DNA of 64,000 nucleotides, from assembly GCF_000382445.1 (NCBI RefSeq), contig NZ_KB905473.1, positions 1-64,000 on the forward strand. The letters are read 5' to 3'. Numbering within the stretch: the stretch's first letter is position 1; each line of letters begins with the position of its first letter. This document shows, in pieces, positions 43,785-52,513 of the stretch. This stretch comes from Phocaeicola massiliensis B84634 = Timone 84634 = DSM 17679 = JCM 13223 (GTDB lineage: Bacteria > Bacteroidota > Bacteroidia > Bacteroidales > Bacteroidaceae). Under the pieces are notes generated by a model, which ran no database searches, was not told the DNA's origin, and was given only the letters and a program-made list of their open reading frames with translations. Position numbers and translations under genes: made by a program.

Positions 43785-43892
43785 AGACTTGTTGCTCAGT
43801 TGGTTACACACGATAAATCCGCAGGATTTAACGTGCTTGGCAACAGACTCATAATCTGGAGGTCCCTGGTTCAAGCCCAGGCTGGTCCACAA
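43785..43892 (+). other. tRNA-Met-like sequence with a hairpin in the D-loop, joined to attR
   Basis: 43785-43806 repeats the first 22 nt of the tRNA-Met gene with two mismatches (start A for G, and T for A at tRNA position 9). Where the tRNA has GA, this copy has 33 nt (43807-43839) containing a 27-nt hairpin: CACG/CGTG and AAATCC/GGATTT with loop GCA. The sequence then continues into the exact 53-bp att core. A TAnnTTTG box at 43698-43705 could transcribe it. As a tRNA it should not work, because the D stem partner is displaced. It is inside the island, so it would be part of attP in the circular form. Confidence 0.7.
43840..43892 (+). repeat. attR, 53-bp direct repeat
   Basis: Identical to 27417-27469. 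The chromosome resumes at 43893. Confidence 0.95.
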
Positions 43893-43893
43893 T

Positions 43894-43945
43894 AAAGATT
43901 CCTAATAGATTGTTATTCAGTAGTTTGTTAGGAGTCTTTTTTATT
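43894..43945 (+). terminator. Terminator, probably the original one of the tRNA-Met gene
   Basis: AAAGATTCCTAA (43894-43905) / TTAGGAGTCTTT (43928-43939), then TTTTATTT. Before integration this would have followed the tRNA 3' end directly. Confidence 0.75.
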
Positions 43946-44777
43946 TGTGTCAACAGAATGTCAATCAAGCCGCTTTTAACTATCCGATTTTATCTTACTT
44001 ACGCAACTGTTAATAATGGCTCAGTAGATATATCATCTATTACAGTGAGTTCTTTCTCTATCTGATACCATGCCACTTCCATTTTTTTCTGTTTAGAGGT
44101 ACGCCATTTCATAAAGTACAAGTCCTCACTTTGTCGAGTTCTCATTTGTAATGACAAAGTTGTGCTCTTACCAAGCGATAGGGTCTGATGCAATCCAACT
44201 TAGAAACAGTTTGTTTGTGAAATGTGGTATTTCTCCGTTTTTTCTTCTACTTGATGTCATAGATAATCATTTAATCTTCGGTTGACCGTGAAGTATTCCA
44301 CCGGACAATGCTTTTGTTTCTTCCTTTATTGATGAAAGTGAATTTTCTCTTAACCACGGTCGTAGCTAACGTTAACCACCCCTGTGACTAACTCTAACCA
44401 CCCGGGTGGGCAGGCTTAACCACGGACGTGGTTAAGCAATCGCAACCTGCTTTCCATCAAGCTATGTATTTGCTCTATAAGGACGGGCATTACTTGCTTT
44501 TTATTGATGGACTTATTGGAAGTATGTAGACAGGACAGGGATACCGATGGTTGTACCTATGAAATTTTCACTGATGCTGTATTTGTTCAGTCACTAATCG
44601 TAACTTGATATGGTTACGTGCATGGTTGACACACATCATCTGTGTGACTAATATATGTATTCCTTTACATAATATATTGGGAAACAGATAAATTAGCATT
44701 TCTACTCTTTTTCTATTTTATATATTGAAGGTTGGTTTAAAGCCACATCGGATGGGGAAGTTTATGTAATTATATAA
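43946..44777. other. Degraded, mostly non-coding region
   Basis: On the - strand, several short readable pieces occur in different frames and are broken by stops (for example KKQVMPVLIEQIHSLMESRL near 44510-44450, and a 64-codon frame at 44193-43999). This suggests a decayed gene rather than regulatory DNA. I do not recognise the original product. It contains the palindrome array at 44349-44437. Confidence 0.4.
44349..44437. repeat. Four degenerate tandem palindromes based on TTAACCAC...GTGGTTAA
   Basis: The unit TTAACCAC occurs at about 22-25-bp spacing four times. The last copy (44415-44436) is a perfect palindrome with arms CTTAACCACG / CGTGGTTAAG around GA, the third contains CCACCCGGGTGG, and the first two have degraded right halves. 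It could be an operator array or decayed repetitive coding sequence. Confidence 0.45.
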
Positions 44778-44795
44778 AGTTCCTGTAGAACTAAG
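44778..44795. repeat. Left inverted repeat of the invertible promoter segment
   Basis: AGTTCCTGTAGAACTAAG; its reverse complement is found perfectly at 45074-45091. Its core AGTTC-CTGTA-GAACT is itself a palindrome with a 5-nt centre. Confidence 0.85.
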
Positions 44796-44824
44796 TATAT
44801 CTTATGGCTTTTGTATACTGGGTG

Positions 44825-44832
44825 CAAATATA
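44825..44832 (-). promoter_or_regulatory. -7 box inside the invertible segment
   Basis: TATATTTG on the - strand, followed by CACCC, the usual context of Bacteroides start sites. At the -33 position the - strand reads CTTT, a poor match to TTTG. Confidence 0.6.
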
Positions 44833-45073
44833 TAAATTTTTTAAGATATAAAAAGAAATGGAGAGATATTTTTATAAAAAAGAACTAATTATATAAAATA
44901 GAGCGTCAAATAGGTTAGTTTTATACAAATAAAACATTTTTTTCTCTCTTCCATTTACCATTATTAAACTATATCTCGATAGAATATAAGTAGAATATGG
45001 GTAGAATGAATCAATATATACTCTCTCAATATATCATAAATCGGTCCGTTTGCAATATGGAATATTTACGTTT

Positions 45074-45091
45074 CTTAGTTCTACAGGAACT
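45074..45091. repeat. Right inverted repeat of the invertible promoter segment
   Basis: CTTAGTTCTACAGGAACT, the exact reverse complement of 44778-44795; 155 bp before the susC ATG. Confidence 0.85.
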
Positions 45092-45246
45092 AAGAAAGAT
45101 GGTTATAACATCAAGTTTAAGTTAAAATATTAGCTTAAAGTAGAGTTAAAATATGAGTATAAACTGATTCGACAAATGATGTGTTAGCCGTTTTATGGGA
45201 AATAAATGACATTGATTATTTATTAACATAAAATTTAGAGAGTATT

Positions 45247-48200
45247 ATGAAAAAGACGTTTCTATTGGCAGCTTTGCTATGCTCCTTTTTCCCGGAAATT
45301 GGTGCATCCGGTATTCCTGTCACAGATGAATCTACTATTGTGCAGCAAAATCGTAAGGTGGAGGGCATTATAGTAGATGAAGCAGGAGAACCGGTTATTG
45401 GTGTTAATGTCCGAGTTAAGGGAAATTCTACTTTGGGGACAATTACCGATTATGACGGTAAATTTTCTATCGATGTGTCTTCGAAAGACATTTTAGTCTT
45501 CTCTTATATTGGTTATAAGACTCAAGAAGTGAAAGTGGGAGACCAAAAGAGTTTGAGAATTAAAATGAAGGAGGATAGCGAGACTTTGGGAGAGGTTGTG
45601 GTTACGGCTTTCGGAACCGGACAAAAGAAAGAATCTATCGTGGGTTCTATTCAAACGGTTCGTCCTAATGACTTGAAAGTGCCTTCTGCCAATCTTTCTA
45701 ACTCTTTTGCCGGACGTCTTTCGGGAGTTATTGCCTATCAGCGTAGCGGACAGCCGGGCAGTAATGGTTCTGATTTTTACATTCGTGGTATTTCTACTTT
45801 GAGTGGTATGACTTCTCCGCTTATTATTTTGGATGGGGTGGAAGTGAGTTCGGCAGACTTGGATGCGCTTGATCCTGAAATTATAGAAGGATTCTCTATT
45901 TTGAAAGATGCGACTGCCACTGCCATGTATGGTACGCGTGGAGCCAATGGTGTAATGATTGTTACGACCAAGAGTGGTGCCGACCTTGAGAAGCCTATTA
46001 TTGGCGTGCGTGTGGAAACGAATATCACACAACCTACGAAAGTGCCTAGCTTTGTAGACGGATACCGTTACATGGAGCTGTATAATGAAGCTGTAACTAA
46101 TGAAGGAACAGGTAATATCCTTTATACTCAAGAACAGATAGAGAATACCCGCAATGGGGTAAATCCCTATATCTGGCCTAATGTAGACTGGTATGGCTCT
46201 TTGTTCAAAGATTTGGCGTTCAACCAAAAAGCCAACTTCAATATCCGCGGAGGTACGAAGAAGATTACTTACTTCATGAATGTGGGAGCCAATCACGAAA
46301 CCGGTATGCTGAAAAACGAAGCATCTAAGTATTTCTCTTACAAGAATAATATTGATTTGATGAAGTATACCTTCCAGAACAATATTGATTTTCACATGTC
46401 TAAGACATCAACCATTTCTTTGCACCTGAATGTGCAGTTGAATGACTTGAGACAGCCTAACACCTCTGTAGGCAACCTTTATTCAGCTGTAATGAACTCC
46501 AATCCGGTGGATTTCCCTATCGCTTATCCGGCAGACGGTGTAAATAATTGGATTTATTGGGGAGCGTATGCAGGTGGTAATGACCAAGGTGCAGTCAATC
46601 CGATGGCCAGCTTGACCAATGGCTATACTGATATTTTTGAGAGTACGGTAATGGCTAATATTGACTTTGAACAAAAGTTGGATTTTCTGTTGAAGGGGCT
46701 TCGCTTTAAGGCTTTATTCTCTTATAAAAACTATAATAAAACCACTACCAGCCGTTCTCAGGGCATTAACCGTTATACATTGACCGGTTATACTCAGAAT
46801 GCTGACGGTAGTTATAGTCTGAACATATCTCCGTTTGGTTCCTCCAATCCGAGTAAGCCGGTGTTGAGTACAACTTCGAGTGTTGCGGGTGACCGTCGTA
46901 TCTATTTCCAATCTTATGTAGATTATATGAATAAGTTTGGTAATCACAATGTGAGCGGTATGCTTCTTTGGAATATTGACCAATATGATAATAATGCTCC
47001 CGGTAATTTGGTCGCTTCACTTCCCCGCCGCAAGATGGGATTTGCGGGTCGTCTTTCTTATGATTATGACAATCGTTATATGTTCGAAGTGAATGCCGGT
47101 TATAATGGTTCCGAAAACTTTGCCAAAGGACATAAATGGGGCTTCTTCCCCTCTGTAGCAGTAGGTTGGAATGTAAGTCAGGAGAACTTCTTCGAACCTC
47201 TGAAAGACGTTATCTCTAATTTAAAGCTCCGTGCTTCTTACGGTTTGGTAGGTAATGACCAATTGCTCGATTCATCGGGTGGTCTTATCCGTTTCATCTA
47301 TATGTCTGATATTACGCTTCAGAGTGAAAATGCAGGATTTACTACCGGTGACAAGCAGCAGATTACTTTAAATGGTCCTGTATATACCCGTTATCAGAAC
47401 AACGACTTGACATGGGAAGTGGGTGAGAAGTTAAATGTAGGTTTTGATATGCAGTTGTTCAACTCCTTGAATGTTACGGTGGATGCTTTCCGCGAAATCC
47501 GTCGTGATATCTTCCAACAACGCTATTCTATTCCTAACTACCTGGGTACGGCCAGCACTGCCGTTTATGGTAACTTGGCTAAAGTGAAGAACTATGGTTT
47601 TGACCTCTCTCTTGATTATGGAAAACAGATCAATAAAGATCTTGCCATTCAGTTTAAAGGAACATTTACTTTTGCACGTAATGAGATTCTGGAATATGAT
47701 GAGGCTCCCGGTGTGCGTCCCTCTTTGTCTAATATCGGTAAGAAACTGAATACCATTTACGGTTATGTAACCGACGGACTTTATATCGACCAGGCTGATA
47801 TTGCCAATAGCCCGAGCTCTACATTGGGTAATATTGCTATCGCTCCGGGTGATATTAAGTATGTGGACCAGCCCGACAGAGATGGTGTTTATGATGGAAA
47901 AATAACGAGTGATGACCGTGTAGCTATGGGTTATCCTACTGTTCCTGAAATTGTTTATGGTTTTGGCCCATCTATTTCTTATAAAAACTGGGATTTCTCC
48001 TTCTTCTTCCAGGGTGTAGCCAATACTTCGTTGATGATGTCAGGGTTTGCTCCATTCGGTACTCAGTATAACCGTAATGTATTGTCATGGATTGCTGATG
48101 ACTATTGGTCACCAAGTAATCAGAATCCTAATGCCGCTTATCCGCGTTTGACCAAGAATGATAACAATCACAACACTCAGTCTTCGGATTATTGGTTGCG

Positions 48201-48396
48201 CAATGGTGCTTTCCTGAAATTGAAAAATGCAGAAATAGGTTATACTTGGAAGAAAGTTCGTTTCTATATAAGTGGAGCTAACTTGCTTACTTTCTCTCCT
48301 TTCGATCTTTGGGACCCTGAAATGGGTGGTGGTAAAGGTTTGAGTTACCCGACTCAGCGTACCTTTAATCTTGGTTTACAGTTGTCATTTAAATAA
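45247..48396 (+). CDS. SusC/RagA-family TonB-dependent outer-membrane transporter
   Basis: 1049 aa. A signal peptide (cleavage near residue 20) is followed by a carboxypeptidase-D regulatory-like domain (about 37-108: VEGIIVDEAGEPVIGVNVRVKG), the linker LGEVVVTAFGTG (114-125), a plug domain with YIRGISTLSG (about 135-240) and a 22-strand-type barrel to the C-terminal LGLQLSFK. It pairs with SusD to import oligosaccharides or peptides across the outer membrane, powered by TonB. It is followed 17 bp later by susD. Its only visible promoter is the invertible one, now facing away. Confidence 0.96.
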   Translation: MKKTFLLAALLCSFFPEIGASGIPVTDESTIVQQNRKVEGIIVDEAGEPVIGVNVRVKGNSTLGTITDYDGKFSIDVSSKDILVFSYIGYKTQEVKVGDQKSLRIKMKEDSETLGEVVVTAFGTGQKKESIVGSIQTVRPNDLKVPSANLSNSFAGRLSGVIAYQRSGQPGSNGSDFYIRGISTLSGMTSPLIILDGVEVSSADLDALDPEIIEGFSILKDATATAMYGTRGANGVMIVTTKSGADLEKPIIGVRVETNITQPTKVPSFVDGYRYMELYNEAVTNEGTGNILYTQEQIENTRNGVNPYIWPNVDWYGSLFKDLAFNQKANFNIRGGTKKITYFMNVGANHETGMLKNEASKYFSYKNNIDLMKYTFQNNIDFHMSKTSTISLHLNVQLNDLRQPNTSVGNLYSAVMNSNPVDFPIAYPADGVNNWIYWGAYAGGNDQGAVNPMASLTNGYTDIFESTVMANIDFEQKLDFLLKGLRFKALFSYKNYNKTTTSRSQGINRYTLTGYTQNADGSYSLNISPFGSSNPSKPVLSTTSSVAGDRRIYFQSYVDYMNKFGNHNVSGMLLWNIDQYDNNAPGNLVASLPRRKMGFAGRLSYDYDNRYMFEVNAGYNGSENFAKGHKWGFFPSVAVGWNVSQENFFEPLKDVISNLKLRASYGLVGNDQLLDSSGGLIRFIYMSDITLQSENAGFTTGDKQQITLNGPVYTRYQNNDLTWEVGEKLNVGFDMQLFNSLNVTVDAFREIRRDIFQQRYSIPNYLGTASTAVYGNLAKVKNYGFDLSLDYGKQINKDLAIQFKGTFTFARNEILEYDEAPGVRPSLSNIGKKLNTIYGYVTDGLYIDQADIANSPSSTLGNIAIAPGDIKYVDQPDRDGVYDGKITSDDRVAMGYPTVPEIVYGFGPSISYKNWDFSFFFQGVANTSLMMSGFAPFGTQYNRNVLSWIADDYWSPSNQNPNAAYPRLTKNDNNHNTQSSDYWLRNGAFLKLKNAEIGYTWKKVRFYISGANLLTFSPFDLWDPEMGGGKGLSYPTQRTFNLGLQLSFK

Positions 48397-48413
48397 TCCA
48401 AAAACGAACAGAT

Positions 48414-50333
48414 ATGAAAAAGTTTAATCAAATATTTATTGTAGCGGCTTGTATGCTTTTGGGCATTTTGTCTTCTTGTAGTTACTTGGATGTCGTTCCT
48501 GACGAAAAGGCGACAGAAAAAGATGCATTTGAAGATAAGGATGCTGCTAAACGCTTTGTTTATTCGTGCTATGCATATATCCCTAATCCCAGAAGTGGTA
48601 CAGGTTCATTGGACCTCTTTACCTCCGATGAAGTGGTAACGGCATTTGAGCATGAAACATTTGCTGCTTTCCCTAAAGGTAATTATTCTGCGTCTAATCC
48701 GGTTATCTCTTATTGGAATTCTTTGTTTCAAGGTATCAAGCAATGCTATATCTTACTGAACAATATCGATATGGTTCCTGCACTGGAGGCTTCTATTAAG
48801 GCAGATTATATTGCCCAGGCCAAGTTCTTGATAGCTTATTATCATTTCTTGCTGGTACGTAACTATGGACCGGTTATTTTGGTTAAGGAGGAACCGTCGC
48901 TTACTACTCCTGCTGATCAATATGCGGCACGTTCGCCTTATGATGAATGTGTGGACTATGTTTGTCAGATGTTTGATGAAGCTGCTGCTGAACTTCCCGC
49001 AACTCGTATCAATGAGAACTACGGACTGGCTACAAGTGTGGCTGCCAAAGCGTTGAAGGCAAGAATGTTACTGTATGCTGCTTCTCCGTTGTTTAATGGA
49101 AACAGCGAATTCTATTCCAGCTTTGTCAATAAAGACGGAACGGCGTTGATGCCTCAAGCATACAGTGCTGAGAAATGGCAGAAGGCTAAGGTGGCTTATG
49201 AAGAAGCTATTCGTGCGGCAGAAGGAGCCGGACACAGTCTTTATACCAGTACCGACTATATGTTGGACGGATATGATAATGCAGAACCGGCCGACCCCGT
49301 GCAGCACAGATTGCGTTACACCATCATCGAGCCCGCCAACACAGAAGTGATTTGGGCAGATTGCCGTTCAGAAGGTGCCTACAGCGTTCAGAACAAGTCC
49401 CTTCCATTCTGTAATGGTTCTGCTTACAATGGTGTGTCTCCTACTCTTGCCATGTTGAAACGTTTTTATACCAAGAACGGACTTCCTGTGGATCAAGACC
49501 CTGAGTTCCCGAAAGGTAACAGTATTTATGAAGTGACTGCTTTGGGTGAAGAAAATGCCACTATTGGTGACCCGGAAGCAAAGACTATCCGTTTCAACTT
49601 AAATCGTGAGCCTCGTTTTTATTCATGGGTTGCTTTCCAGGGAGGATTTTATGAAATCATGAGTGCGTCAGACGGTAACGGAGCTTATCAGAACGATGAG
49701 AGCTATAATAAATACAGTGACTCCGGTCGAGGAAAATTGGTATGTGATTTTGTGATAGGCGGTAATACTTCTCGTCAGCCGGCAGGAAGCAGTTTGCGTA
49801 CTAATAACTATTCACCTACCGGTTATCTGAATAAAAAGGGAGTAGTTCCCGGTTACAATGTACGTACTTCTTTATACTATCCACCGTTCTATCCATGGCC
49901 TGTCATCCGTTTGGCTGAGCTTTATTTGGGGTATGCCGAGGCTTGTGTGGAATGTAATGATTTAAATACAGCAAAAACTTATTTGGACAAAGTGCGTACT
50001 CGCGCCGGTATACCTACGGTAGAAACATCATGGAATGGCATTGCTACGTTGGATCAGGCCAAACTGCGTGAGATTGTTCGTCAGGAACGTACCATTGAGT
50101 TCTATTTGGAAAATCAGACTTTCTGGGACTTGCGCCGTTGGAAACAGGCAGCAGAATATTTTGGCGTGAAGGCCAAAGGTATGAATATTGCAGGTAAGAC
50201 TATAGATGAGTTTGCACAAGAAACAGAAGTGTCTTTTGAACGTAAGTTTGAAAGTCCGACTCAATATTTAATGCCTGTTCCTTTGACAGATGTCAACCGT
50301 AACATGAATCTGGTTCAAAATCCTGGTTATTAA
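48414..50333 (+). CDS. SusD/RagB-family surface lipoprotein
   Basis: 639 aa. Lipobox LSSC (C22), then SYLDVVPDEKATEKDAF, the usual SusD N-terminus. The TPR-like helical region and the C-terminal RQERTIEFYLENQTFWDLRRWK motif are clear. SusD forms the lid over the SusC channel and binds the ligand at the surface. The substrate cannot be predicted: there are no glycoside hydrolases or peptidases in the operon. Confidence 0.96.
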   Translation: MKKFNQIFIVAACMLLGILSSCSYLDVVPDEKATEKDAFEDKDAAKRFVYSCYAYIPNPRSGTGSLDLFTSDEVVTAFEHETFAAFPKGNYSASNPVISYWNSLFQGIKQCYILLNNIDMVPALEASIKADYIAQAKFLIAYYHFLLVRNYGPVILVKEEPSLTTPADQYAARSPYDECVDYVCQMFDEAAAELPATRINENYGLATSVAAKALKARMLLYAASPLFNGNSEFYSSFVNKDGTALMPQAYSAEKWQKAKVAYEEAIRAAEGAGHSLYTSTDYMLDGYDNAEPADPVQHRLRYTIIEPANTEVIWADCRSEGAYSVQNKSLPFCNGSAYNGVSPTLAMLKRFYTKNGLPVDQDPEFPKGNSIYEVTALGEENATIGDPEAKTIRFNLNREPRFYSWVAFQGGFYEIMSASDGNGAYQNDESYNKYSDSGRGKLVCDFVIGGNTSRQPAGSSLRTNNYSPTGYLNKKGVVPGYNVRTSLYYPPFYPWPVIRLAELYLGYAEACVECNDLNTAKTYLDKVRTRAGIPTVETSWNGIATLDQAKLREIVRQERTIEFYLENQTFWDLRRWKQAAEYFGVKAKGMNIAGKTIDEFAQETEVSFERKFESPTQYLMPVPLTDVNRNMNLVQNPGY

Positions 50334-50347
50334 TAAAATAAATAAAG

Positions 50348-51211
50348 ATGAAAAATACATTTAAATATTATGCCGGAATGCTCCTGATTGGAGTTACCTT
50401 GGCAAACATCAGTTGCAGCAGTGATGAAGATGGGATTACACCGGCCGAAATCACAAACTTGACAGCAGAAAGTACTTCCGGGCGCATTGTACTTCGTTGG
50501 GATACTCCTGAAGATGCCGGTATCCGTTATATTGAAGTGAACTATTACGACCCATTGCAGAAAAAAGATGTTATGCGTACTGCAAGCATTTATGCAGATA
50601 GTATTGAAATACCAGATACACGTAAGAAGTTTGGCGAGTATCAGTTCTCGGTACAAACAGTAAGCCCTACAGGTGATAAGAGTGCGGTTCAAACTATCTC
50701 AAAGGTTTCGGAGCCGGCATTGCCTACTTTTGTGAGTACACAGATAGCTTTGACTGCTGCTGACTTGAGTACGAATGCGCAGGAGCCGACTGAAGGACCT
50801 ATTGCTAATCTGCTGGATGGCAATACCGGCACTTTTTTCCATACGGCATGGAGTGTCAATATACCGGCTCCTCATTGGATGCAGGTTAACTTGAAAGAAG
50901 AAATAACAGGTTCCTATAAGTTCTATTATGCACCTCGTAATAACGGCAGTAATAAACCGACTGATTTTGATTTGATGGGTAGCACGGATGGTACCAACTG
51001 GTTCCTTATCCGTAACTTCACTAAGGATGCAGATGGACTACCGGTTACTTCTACGGGTACATTTACTTCTGAGATTTATGATGCACCGCAACCATTCAGT
51101 CAAATCCGAATGGTAGTTAATGCTACTAATACGAGTAGTATTTTCTGGACAATGTCCGAATTTAAATTTTATTCGGTTTCTGTGACGGATCCTGAAGCCG
51201 CTGATGAATAG
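50348..51211 (+). CDS. Surface lipoprotein with Fn3-like and discoidin (F5/8C) domains
   Basis: 287 aa. Lipobox ANISC (C23). Residues about 33-120 look like a fibronectin-III/DUF4959 domain (ITNLTAESTSGRIVLRWDTP). Residues about 140-280 look like an F5/8-type-C discoidin domain (NLLDGNTGTFFHTAW...WMQVNLKE), a common carbohydrate-binding fold. It lies 14 bp behind susD and probably serves as the surface glycan-binding protein of this locus. A terminator follows. Confidence 0.85.
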   Translation: MKNTFKYYAGMLLIGVTLANISCSSDEDGITPAEITNLTAESTSGRIVLRWDTPEDAGIRYIEVNYYDPLQKKDVMRTASIYADSIEIPDTRKKFGEYQFSVQTVSPTGDKSAVQTISKVSEPALPTFVSTQIALTAADLSTNAQEPTEGPIANLLDGNTGTFFHTAWSVNIPAPHWMQVNLKEEITGSYKFYYAPRNNGSNKPTDFDLMGSTDGTNWFLIRNFTKDADGLPVTSTGTFTSEIYDAPQPFSQIRMVVNATNTSSIFWTMSEFKFYSVSVTDPEAADE

Positions 51212-51251
51212 AAGGCTCTCTTCACAACATTAGATAGTAATTTAGGTTATC

Positions 51252-51287
51252 GAGGGGGGTGTTCGTGAGAACATCCTCCTATTTTTT
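51252..51287 (+). terminator. Terminator of the susC-susD operon
   Basis: GAGGGGGGTGTTC (51252-51264) pairs with GAACATCCTCC (51269-51279), then TATTTTTT. Confidence 0.8.
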
Positions 51288-51321
51288 GCCGTAAAACAAC
51301 AAAACATCTTCAAAGAAGATA

Positions 51322-51329
51322 TATCTTTG
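51322..51329 (+). promoter_or_regulatory. -7 box of the acyltransferase gene
   Basis: TATCTTTG, 24 bp before the ATG at 51353. Confidence 0.55.
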
Positions 51330-51352
51330 CAACTTAAATAAAATTTTCGTCT

Positions 51353-52513
51353 ATGAATAACACTAGTGTACTATCTGTTGCTAAGAACCGTGTAGTTTGG
51401 TTGGATGTTGTCCGTTTTGTGGCCATGTTTACGGTGGTTTGCTGTCATTGCGCAGACCCTTTTAATTTTTATTCGGGTGAGCCTTCTGCCGAGCTTGAAC
51501 AAATAAAGTTTTGGGGCGCGGCATACGGAGCATTCCTTCGCCCTTGTGTCCCCCTGTTCGTTATGATTACAGGTGCTTTACTGTTGCCGGTACGAGGGGA
51601 GACGTCGGTTTTTTACAAGAAAAGGATCAGCCGTGTATTTTGGCCGTTTCTTCTTTGGTCTGTGCTTTATAATCTGTTTCCCTGGATAACCGGTTTGTTG
51701 GGATTCAAACCGGAAGTGATTCTCGACTTTTTTCCTTATTCGGGTGAAGAGGCGACTCGTCAGGCTTTGAGTGTCTCGTTGAAGAATATTGCAGAGATTC
51801 CGTTGAACTTTTCTCTTTTAGATGTACACATGTGGTATATCTATTTGTTGATAGGGTTATATCTTTATTTACCCATTTTTTCTGCATGGGTGGAGAAAGC
51901 ATCGGAGAAAGCTCAATTATGGTTTTTGGTCGCTTGGGGGATTACTACTCTGTTACCTTATTATTATGAATATGTTTCGCCTTACTTATGGGGTAGTTGT
52001 TCATGGAACTCATTCGGTATGCTTTATTATTTTGCCGGTTTCAACGGATATTTATTGTTAGGACACTACTTGCGCAATAAAGACTGGTCGTTGGGCAGAA
52101 TCCTGTCTTTCGGTGTTCCTATGTTTTTGGTAGGGTTTGCGGTGACTTTCTTCGGTTTCCGTCATGTAACTTCTTTACCTGAGTATAGTGATGAATTGCT
52201 TGAGCTGTTTTTTACTTACAACTCTTTGAATGTAGTGATGATGACGATACCTTTCTTTTTGTTGGCTAAGAAAGTGAATGTGCGCTCGGAGCTTGTTCAG
52301 AAGCTATTGGCCAATTTAACGATTTGCGGATTCGGGGTATATATGGTTCATTTCTTCTTTACCGGTCCCGGTGTCCTTTTGATGCGTGCCATCGGGGTGC
52401 CTGTTTGTATTCAGATTCCGGCTGCAGCTGTGGTGGCATTTACCGTATCGTGGTTGCTTGTCAACTTGATTCGTAAATTGACAGGTAAGAGCTCTAAATA
52501 TATAGTAGGGTAA
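51353..52513 (+). CDS. Acyltransferase family 3 membrane protein
   Basis: 386 aa with about ten membrane segments. The start VVWLDVVRFVAMFTVVCCHCADPF carries the conserved Arg and His of the acyltransferase-3 family (the R-x10-H pattern), and LRPCVPLFVMITGALLLP is the second typical block. Such proteins O-acetylate surface or exopolysaccharides. It has its own promoter box and is not part of the susCD transcript. Confidence 0.88.
   Translation: MNNTSVLSVAKNRVVWLDVVRFVAMFTVVCCHCADPFNFYSGEPSAELEQIKFWGAAYGAFLRPCVPLFVMITGALLLPVRGETSVFYKKRISRVFWPFLLWSVLYNLFPWITGLLGFKPEVILDFFPYSGEEATRQALSVSLKNIAEIPLNFSLLDVHMWYIYLLIGLYLYLPIFSAWVEKASEKAQLWFLVAWGITTLLPYYYEYVSPYLWGSCSWNSFGMLYYFAGFNGYLLLGHYLRNKDWSLGRILSFGVPMFLVGFAVTFFGFRHVTSLPEYSDELLELFFTYNSLNVVMMTIPFFLLAKKVNVRSELVQKLLANLTICGFGVYMVHFFFTGPGVLLMRAIGVPVCIQIPAAAVVAFTVSWLLVNLIRKLTGKSSKYIVG

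Larger units (their letters stand above)
27417..43892. mobile_element. 16.5-kb integrative island in the tRNA-Met 3' end
   Basis: A 53-bp perfect direct repeat covering the 3' part of the tRNA gene occurs at 27417-27469 and 43840-43892. A tyrosine integrase gene lies just inside the left end, and GTTTACCG repeats lie inside both ends. Chromosomal sequence resumes at 43893 with what looks like the original tRNA terminator. I see no relaxase, coupling protein, type IV secretion, capsid or terminase genes inside, so it may be a satellite-like or decayed element that depends on a helper for transfer. Confidence 0.9.
44778..45091. other. Invertible DNA segment upstream of susC, present orientation OFF
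   Basis: Two perfect 18-bp inverted repeats enclose 278 bp that contain a promoter-like TATATTTG (- strand, + coordinates 44825-44832) near the left repeat, pointing away from susC. Inversion would put this box at about 45037-45044, reading toward susC about 200 bp upstream of its ATG. In Bacteroides fragilis, susC/susD loci are phase-varied by promoter inversion, and I recall the core AGTTC-N5-GAACT as the consensus of one class of such sites. No invertase gene lies next to it. The -33 box is not clear. Confidence 0.8.

Noticed and set aside
43999-44193. 64-aa - strand ORF
   Set aside because: No promoter or family match; it lies in a stretch where readable pieces occur in several frames, so it looks like part of a decayed gene.
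44349-44437. CRISPR array
   Set aside because: Only four short degenerate palindromic units without distinct spacers; no cas genes in the window.
45493-46395. 300-aa - strand ORF inside susC
   Set aside because: Antisense frame of the conserved SusC N-terminal region; no promoter or domain.
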